Shown: positions 20,380 through 26,021 of the stretch, piece after piece
How positions within the stretch are numbered: the stretch's first letter is position 1
Layout: each line of letters starts with the position of its first letter
From: Basidiobolus meristosporus CBS 931.73
Taxonomy: Eukaryota > Basidiobolomycota > Basidiobolomycetes > Basidiobolales > Basidiobolaceae
Length of the DNA stretch: 26,021 nt
Reading direction: 5' to 3'
Assembly: GCA_002104905.1 (NCBI GenBank)
Contig: MCFE01000921.1
Coordinates: 1-26,021, forward strand
The notes under the pieces: model-generated
Database searches by the model: none
What the model saw: the letters and a program-made list of their open reading frames with translations, nothing else
What the model was told of the DNA's origin: nothing
Program-made: the position numbers and the translations under genes

Positions 20380-21690
20380 CTATTGAAACCTCAGTTGTAC
20401 CTTATTTGCCAATTGTATTGACCTAGAAAAGTCCCTATGCCCTACACTTACAATAAGCACAACCCAACACTTAATATGTAACTCTATCAAAATCAACCAT
20501 GCAATAAATATTTCTGCTATAACACTCTGGCTCCACAACTTTGGCAGGAGCCCATCAGCTTTATGCCACTGTTTATTTGCTGGCACCCATATGTCCTGGT
20601 CTTCAGCTAGCACTGCAAGGTCTAGCACCTCATCTGCCAGTCATTGCAGTAAATTCTTGCAATAGTGAAGTGCATTTTCTTCGGTACTGCTCTTAAAGAA
20701 GCGCTGCAACCTCTTGGTGTGTCTATTAATGTTCTAAAATTCCACTGAAGGCATCTTAATAGTCTTTTGAGTTCTTGATGTTGTAGCTTTGACTGTCAGT
20801 GAAATCTCAACTCTGTCAACCATGGATGATATAGAGACTGTGGTAGACAAATTGCCTTATTTAGCAAACTCATCTACCTTGCTGGAGTGTAGCTCAACTG
20901 GCTGCACTTTCAGCTTTGGTGAAAACAGCTGTTTTCTTGTTGATAATTCTTCTTAGGTATGATAGGATTCAGTCTGTTCTGGGCTTGTGGCGTTAATTGG
21001 CCAGAACTGTAGTTTTTTTTGCATGCTTCCCTGTTGCAGGCTTGGGTAGACATTTTCCCTTTACCTTTTCCTTTATCACTGCCAGGTCTTTCACTGCTAC
21101 ATTGACTGAGTGCTTCTTGAGTGGTACTACTCTTTTTCCTTGATAAATATTGTGCGGGTACATCCATGTCTGCCTGCTTCTCCCTGATTGGCACTCTTCC
21201 AGCACCTGACACCTCTTTGATGCTTGTCTGGAGCTTTCAGCCCTGCTAGTAATGGGCTCTTGAGGAAACTGCCAGTTCTTAGCCATGGCACCCTTGTTCT
21301 TATGCCTTTGATAGTTTCTGGTATTCTTAAGATACTTTCTTAGCATACCAATGCTGGCCCAGAATCTGTTTGCCTGTTTGAATCCAGGAAATACTCATGG
21401 AACAAGTCAAGTGCATTCTGTTTGGCATTGAGTTCCTGATGGTACTATGGTATGCCAGCTTTAAAATGATGGCATGCTAGATTTCTGACTGTATCTTGAA
21501 TATTAGCCCACTCTTCATTATTGCACTCAGCAGCTTCACAGATCTTCAATATCTTTTGATTTTTAGGCTTTAGTATAAACACCACATCTTCACCCTCCCA
21601 TACTGTGATAGATTTTTCTTTGGGCTTTATCTTTGGGCACTGTTGTTGTGAGTTTGCAATAGCCTTGAGCCACCAATTAAGCATTGTTCT
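20380..21690 (-). pseudogene. Gene U2, unknown function, longer but broken (copy 2)
   Basis: Minus-strand unknown gene with more 5' sequence than copy 1. From its upstream end it has an open block (21684-21445), a stop, a short Gln/Asn-rich stretch, then a frame change to a basic block (about 21350-21220). Another frame change leads to a Ser/Lys-rich block with a GKGKGKG run (about 21212-20910). The C-terminal part after that is full of stops but aligns with 14243-13710, and the final stop is at 20380-20382. The basic, Lys-rich middle could bind nucleic acid, but that is only inference. The 5' limit near 21690-21720 abuts copia B sequence. Confidence 0.5.
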
Positions 21691-21714
21691 TATCTATGGT
21701 ACCATTTATGGTAA

Positions 21715-22697
21715 TCTTGATCTTGCAGATCCCTATTTAGAAAGGCTCTTTGGATGTCTATTTGGCTTAGATCTGAATTGTGTACAGCTCCTAGGGCTAC
21801 AATTGTCCAATCAGAGTTCAACTTGGCCACCGGAGTAAAAGATCCCTTATAGTCTTTTCCCAGGGGCTGGGAACAGCTTTCAGCCACTAATCTAGCTTTG
21901 TACTGATCAACAAAAGCACCTCAGGCTGTCTTGATATTAAAGACCCATCTACATCTCATTGGCTTTCTCCCATTTGGTGAGTTTACTAGTTCCAACATTT
22001 TTGCCTTGATCACTGACTGAAGCTCCACCTTTATGGCTTGTTGCCACAAACTGGACTCTTCATTGCCTGTTCTGTATTCTGACTATGGCACATAAAGCTA
22101 GATAAGCTTCTTCATGGTTATTGAAGGCCTGGCAACATGGACCAGGGGTGCTCCTTATTCTGATAGATCTCCTAACTGTGATAATCTTGGATCTGGAACT
22201 GGTAGATATCTGGCTATATTGGGTGTGTATCTTCTTCATTAATGGTGATGACATCATCAGCCAAAGGTCAAAAATCTCAGTGGCTTTCTGATCTGAATTC
22301 TCCTCAAATATATTGTCCCTGCTCTTGATCAACTTTAGAGTTTTGCCATCATACACTCTACACCTGTTAGTATCTTCACAATAACCAAGGATGCTCCCTT
22401 TTCTACTTTTTAGCTCTAACTTTGAGCATTTTTTGTCAGAGATGTGATAGAAATCATCACTGCCAAAGATCCTGAAGCACTGGAAGTCTGACTTTTGCCT
22501 GTGTATGCTTCAAAGTGTGTAAAATCAGGTAGTACTGTTGTTTGGCATCAATTCTTGATGTATACTGCAGCGGCAATAGGTTCAGCCCCAAATATGTGGA
22601 CCTTCCCTGTATTATTTGGCATATATCTTCCCACTGCCACTATTGCACTATTTGCATGTTCTGCTACTCCATTTTGCTATTGAGTATATTGGACCGT
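21715..22697 (-). pseudogene. Copia family B Pol fragment (integrase to RT), decayed
   Basis: A minus-strand copia fragment clearly different from family A. From 22697 downward it shows the end of the integrase core (VQYTQ, a stop, then QNGVAEHANS), the integrase C-terminus, the linker KTLKLIKSRD (about 22350) and the RT start (MRCRWVFNIK near 21955, then KARLVAES, FTPVAKLNS, and IDIQRAFLNRDL near 21730). Several stops and frame changes break it. It is truncated upstream by the gypsy LTR and downstream by family U. Its RT catalytic YVDD region, RNase H and LTRs are not in view. Confidence 0.8.
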
Positions 22698-23055
22698 TGT
22701 AGTGGGGTGACAGTGACACCCACTGACAGATGTGCTCATTCCCTTATTTTCTACTTCCCTATATCCCTACTACACTCATTTTAGTTTTATCCCATTTGTC
22801 TTACCCAATCAGTACTATCCCATAAGCCGGTTGACTATCACACCTGCTTACCTTATTGCATAAGTTACCCCTCACTTTATGTAAGATTACTAGTTACAAG
22901 TGCTTCTATATTATGCAAGTACCCGCGCCAGTACCCGTGACACATGATCAACCCGTGACACCATCCCTACCATTCCCATACCATATATGGTATCCCCATG
23001 TTACACAGGTTTCAGAATACTGATTCCTGATTGGTTGGATGTGCTGTGCCTCTTA

Positions 23056-23138
23056 GAACCTTCCGGCACCTACTTAGAACATTCTTAGGTCATTCTGATG
23101 TCATTAAGATTTCTATTGAACTCCGGAACCTTCTAGAA
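23056..23138. promoter_or_regulatory. Cluster of heat-shock-element-like motifs in the gypsy LTR
   Basis: The motifs are GAACCTTC (23056-23063), GAACATTC (23077-23084) and the three-unit array GAACCTTCTAGAA (23126-23138), matching the HSF consensus of alternating GAA and TTC spaced by two bases. The last ends 39 bp upstream of TATAA at 23178. HSF is conserved in fungi. Control by heat or stress is inference. Confidence 0.5.
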
Positions 23139-23177
23139 CACCATGATTAGTAATCACTTAGCCAGTGAAGAAAAGAA

Positions 23178-23182
23178 TATAA
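23178..23182 (+). promoter_or_regulatory. Putative TATA box of the gypsy LTR
   Basis: TATAA within GAATATAAGG, followed by AATAAA at 23201-23206. Its position downstream of the heat-shock-like cluster suggests a core promoter. The start site is not determined. Confidence 0.45.
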
Positions 23183-23773
23183 GGGAGGCTATCCCTCAAC
23201 AATAAATCATCATCCCTTTTATCAATATACCGACTTGTTGATTAGTGTGATCACTGCTACCTGCTGCTACCTGAACTTCCAACCCTAGACCACAGGACAC
23301 TCCCAGGAAACCGCGCTGACAGCCAACTGACCTTGGAGGCACTACTTGTGAGGAATACTCAGAGTAGGTATCTTTTATTATATTTGATTCTTTCCCAAGT
23401 TTGTTCTTGTACAGGCAAAGATACTTTTCTGTCTTTGTAACTATTGACCAAAGCTGCATTCTTATCAAGTCCCTGCTGGTGGAGTTTACAGTTGTTTTGA
23501 CTTTGGAAGCTTTAGTACATTGTCATCTCAAAGGACGCTGAACCCAGCACATACTTTTGTTAAGACGCCAACTAAGTTGGGGATTGTAGCTCAATAGTTT
23601 TCCCTTGACAAGCTTGTGGCTTTATTCCCCTTCACATTAGATTAGAGACAGAACCCAAGTATTCCTAGCAAGCTTTTGCCAGAGGTTATTGCACCCAGTG
23701 AACACCCCACACACAAAACACTTGAGAAGTGTTGGACGTATCTCTCCCTTGGACTTATACACCACCACATAAT

Positions 23774-23790
23774 TGGCACCCAACGTGGGG
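23774..23790 (+). other. Primer binding site of the gypsy element, tRNA-Lys type
   Basis: TGGCACCCAACGTGGGG begins 4 bp after the LTR. It differs at one base from the retroviral site for tRNA-Lys1,2 (TGGCGCCCAACGTGGGG). It should pair with the 3' end of a tRNA, unlike the copia A site. Confidence 0.75.
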
Positions 23791-23909
23791 GGTTCATACA
23801 AGCTCCCTAGGACCCAACAAGATTTACCTGAAGATTTGAGCTGTTATCCACCTATTGAAAAGAGACTACCGATATTACCAAGATTACAACACCAACCTAC
23901 CTGCCCAAC
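23791..23909 (+). other. Untranslated leader of the gypsy element
   Basis: 119 bp between the primer site and the first gag AUG. It would be expected to contain packaging signals, but I recognise no motif. Confidence 0.6.
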
Positions 23910-26021
23910 ATGAACTCTATGCCATTACCACTCTCACATGGAGCCCCACAGTTTGATGGAAAGAATGTGGAGAGCTTCATATTCAAATGGGAGAAGCTCT
24001 GCAAGATGTGCAGCCTATCTGAACAAGAAATGGCTGAAGACTTCCCCTACTACTGCACCGATGATATTACCACTAAGCTTCTCAGACAAGGAGACATTCT
24101 CACTGACTGGGCCTTAATGAAGACCTACCTACAGACCAAGTATGGTAGACCCCAGATATACTATGGAATTGAAGATCTCAGGCACTTTGGAAGAACTGGA
24201 CTTTCCAAGCTACCACTTGAAGAGTTCATTCAACAGTATGAAGATATGGCCAAGCCACTCCTAGAGTCCCAGGCTATAACTGAGTTTACCATGACACTTT
24301 ACCTTGCACAAGGGCTTCCCCAGGACTTGGCAAGGAAAGTTGACTTACATGCTGCCAAGGATGACAAGTCTGGCATTCCTTGCTTTGCAGAGGTGAAACG
24401 TGTTCTCCTAGAGGCAAAGCAAACTTCTACCTTTATGAGACTCCTGACATCTAATCTGCCAGACCAGTCAACCAAGGAGCCAAGGAGTGCTGCTGCTGAC
24501 AATCAGACCTACACTACCAACAGAATTGACCAACTTGCTGAACAGCTACAGAAGCTAGCCCTCAAGATTAATGGCTCTGCTGAGGTTGCTACTGAGGGAC
24601 AAAGACCTTTGCCCAGGCACTGCATCTGGTGTGACTCTACTCAGCATGCCAGACGAGAATGCTCAGAGCTTAGTCAGCTACTCAGAGAAGGAGCAGTACA
24701 GTTTGATGCTGATGGAATGCTTGCTGACAAGGAAGGAAGAAGGATTCCCACTAATTTCCGAAGAGGAGGGATGAGAGCCCTTTTCCAGAAATCTGACTCA
24801 GCAACCAGAAAGATTACTGTTGATGCCCCTATTGGGACACATAAAGTGAATCCAAGCAGCCCTGACAACAGACAATATGAAGTTGATGCCTTTGCTACCA
24901 AAAGACACCTCCCTGAAGAGCCTGCCAAACCCATTCTTAGAAGACCACGATTTGAAGAACCTGAAGTTGTTATTGACAAGAGGCCTAGTATGCTGCCCAC
25001 CCAAAATCCATCGCCTCACTTTCAGATGACCTCAAAGATAGCAAGCTACTCAAGCCCTCAACTGATTACTGAGAAGCTGCTGAAGCAGAACCTCACTTTG
25101 TCGGTTGGAGAAATCATGAGTGTATCCCCATCTGTTAGGAAGACCTTTGATGAGCAGCTTAGAACAAGACGACAAGCTGTTGAACATATGGACACTCATA
25201 TAATTCAGACAAACCATGAAGACCACCAAAAGGATGACAACACTACTGAATATAAGACCTTTTACTCAGTTGCAACTGCTGTGGTGAAAGGGTATATATA
25301 TGATGACCCTGTTGACTGCCATATTGACAGTGGCTCAGAGATTTGTGTTATGCCGCTAGACTTCTGGAAGACACTTAAAAGCAAGGAGCTACTGCCTGTT
25401 GATAGAGATATTGGATGGAACATGACCAATGCAAACTCAGGATCTAGTCCACTCTATGGTGTAGTACACAAGTTTCCTATTGAGGTACAAGGAATCAAGG
25501 TCTGGCTTCCCCTCTTCATCTGCCAGAAGGCAAACTTTGACCTTCTGCTAGGTAGACCATGGGAAACCAGTACTAAGGCTACAACTACCAACTATTCCGA
25601 TGGGTCAGTATGGTACACCATACAAGGATCCAATCCAGGACTACAGTCAACCTTCTGTGGTGTAACACCCAACAATAAGAGGACACATACTGCTTGCCAG
25701 AAGACACATCTTGTTATGGAAGAAGATGAAGAGCCTGACAATATACACCCCAACATTTGGAGCTGCTCATTAGGTATACAGGAGCAAACAGCTATGGTTC
25801 GAACAAAATACAAGACAGTAGAACAGAAGATTAGACCATCACTTACACCTTTGACTGATGGATCCCGACCTGCTGATTACATTAGACCACCAGAAGAAAC
25901 ACCAGATGATACACGACTTACACCTGAGAGACTTAAGCAACTTATCATTGGTGATGGAAACCTTACACCAGAGGAGATACTATTATTTAAGGAGACCTTG
26001 AAAAGGCATGATAAGGTCTTC
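23910..26021 (+). CDS. Ty3/gypsy Gag-protease, N-terminal part of a Gag-Pol (partial)
   Basis: I read this frame codon by codon: 704 codons with no stop up to the window edge. Residues 1-200 form a retrotransposon Gag domain (starts near APQFDGKNVESF; LPQDLARKV is in its second half). A CX2CX4HX4C zinc knuckle lies at C238, C241, H246, C251. A long Pro/Arg-rich linker follows. The retropepsin-like protease has HIDSGSE with catalytic D473 and the second motif LLLGRPW (545-551). The last 60 residues (LTPERLKQL, LTPEEILLFKETL) are the usual lead-in to RT. Gag and protease share one frame with no shift. The start is the first AUG after the primer site; the next in-frame AUG is three codons on. 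RT, RNase H and integrase should lie to the right. Confidence 0.9.
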   Translation, partial: MNSMPLPLSHGAPQFDGKNVESFIFKWEKLCKMCSLSEQEMAEDFPYYCTDDITTKLLRQGDILTDWALMKTYLQTKYGRPQIYYGIEDLRHFGRTGLSKLPLEEFIQQYEDMAKPLLESQAITEFTMTLYLAQGLPQDLARKVDLHAAKDDKSGIPCFAEVKRVLLEAKQTSTFMRLLTSNLPDQSTKEPRSAAADNQTYTTNRIDQLAEQLQKLALKINGSAEVATEGQRPLPRHCIWCDSTQHARRECSELSQLLREGAVQFDADGMLADKEGRRIPTNFRRGGMRALFQKSDSATRKITVDAPIGTHKVNPSSPDNRQYEVDAFATKRHLPEEPAKPILRRPRFEEPEVVIDKRPSMLPTQNPSPHFQMTSKIASYSSPQLITEKLLKQNLTLSVGEIMSVSPSVRKTFDEQLRTRRQAVEHMDTHIIQTNHEDHQKDDNTTEYKTFYSVATAVVKGYIYDDPVDCHIDSGSEICVMPLDFWKTLKSKELLPVDRDIGWNMTNANSGSSPLYGVVHKFPIEVQGIKVWLPLFICQKANFDLLLGRPWETSTKATTTNYSDGSVWYTIQGSNPGLQSTFCGVTPNNKRTHTACQKTHLVMEEDEEPDNIHPNIWSCSLGIQEQTAMVRTKYKTVEQKIRPSLTPLTDGSRPADYIRPPEETPDDTRLTPERLKQLIIGDGNLTPEEILLFKETLKRHDKVF

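Larger units (their letters stand above)
22698..23769 (+). repeat. 5' LTR of the Ty3/gypsy element
   Basis: About 1072 bp. The right end CCACCACA is fixed by the primer site that follows. The left end TGTAGTGG is chosen because it is a 7 of 8 inverted match to the right end, and could be off by up to about 10 bp. It contains repeated CCCGTGACAC (22934-22943, 22952-22961), a cluster of heat-shock-like elements (23056-23138), a TATA-like box (23178-23182) and AATAAA (23201-23206). No protein gene is credible within it. Confidence 0.75.
22698..26021 (+). mobile_element. Ty3/gypsy retrotransposon, 5' part (runs off the window)
   Basis: A long 5' LTR, a tRNA-Lys-like primer site 4 bp after it, and a Gag-protease frame still open at the window end. 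The element interrupts copia B at about 22697. Only one LTR is visible, so age cannot be estimated, but a frame open over 704 codons argues against long decay. Confidence 0.85.

Noticed and set aside
20910-21212. U2 middle part as a Gag-like nucleocapsid protein
   Set aside because: It is basic with a GKGKGKG run, but has no zinc knuckle or other Gag motif. I leave the function open.
23196-23468. 90-codon minus-strand frame in the gypsy LTR
   Set aside because: It lies wholly inside the LTR, shows no motif and overlaps the promoter region.
23566-23579. Palindrome CCAACTAAGTTGG in the gypsy LTR
   Set aside because: A short 6+1+6 inverted repeat with no other support. Such repeats are common by chance over 1 kb.
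24674-25019. Minus-strand frames of 73 and 108 codons opposite the gypsy gag
   Set aside because: They are shadows of the long plus-strand Gag-protease frame, which has the conserved motifs.
1-26021. CRISPR arrays, tRNA or rRNA genes, bacterial operons
   Set aside because: There are no regularly spaced short repeats and no cloverleaf or rRNA signatures. The content is eukaryotic LTR retrotransposons.

Overview
The window looks like transposon-packed DNA from a eukaryotic genome, most likely a filamentous fungus and perhaps a basidiomycete. The main reason is the Ty3/gypsy Gag-protease at the right end, whose layout I associate with agaricomycete elements. I see no host housekeeping gene, tRNA, rRNA or CRISPR array. 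Nearly every base belongs to a retrotransposon or to a second, unrecognised repeat family.

Layout. Positions 79-9532 hold an old minus-strand Ty1/copia element (A2, TSD ATTGA). A structurally complete, very young copia element of the same family (A1, 4450-9136, TSD ATAAC) sits inside the start of its gag. A1 has 350-bp LTRs differing at one base and one uninterrupted 1323-aa Gag-Pol. Positions 9789-14951 hold a rearranged copia copy (A3) with no matching TSD, deleted integrase and RNase H parts, and an unrelated 1.2-kb block of the second family (called U here) in its 3' end. Positions 15092-19601 hold another old, decayed copia copy (A4, TSD GATAC). A4 interrupts an otherwise open reading frame (U1) that belongs to family U. 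From 19602 to about 21690 lies the rest of that U copy: the end of U1, a spacer of about 316 bp, and a convergent broken gene U2. Positions 21715-22697 are a decayed minus-strand fragment of a different copia family (B). It is cut by the 1.07-kb 5' LTR of a Ty3/gypsy element (22698-23769). That element's Gag-protease frame (23910 onward) is open for 704 codons to the window edge.

How it fits together. The inferred order of events is: family U and copia B are the oldest; A2, A3 and A4 came next; A1 is the most recent copia insertion, and its age relative to the gypsy element cannot be judged because only one gypsy LTR is in view. All four copia-A copies share a primer site that appears complementary to the anticodon region of initiator tRNA-Met, with the likely gag AUG inside it. 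CpG dinucleotides in A1 are repeatedly TpG or CpA in A2, A3 and A4, which suggests methylation-linked decay. The opposite orientations of A1 and A2 make a very large imperfect inverted repeat. The least explained content is the U repeat with its convergent gene pair.
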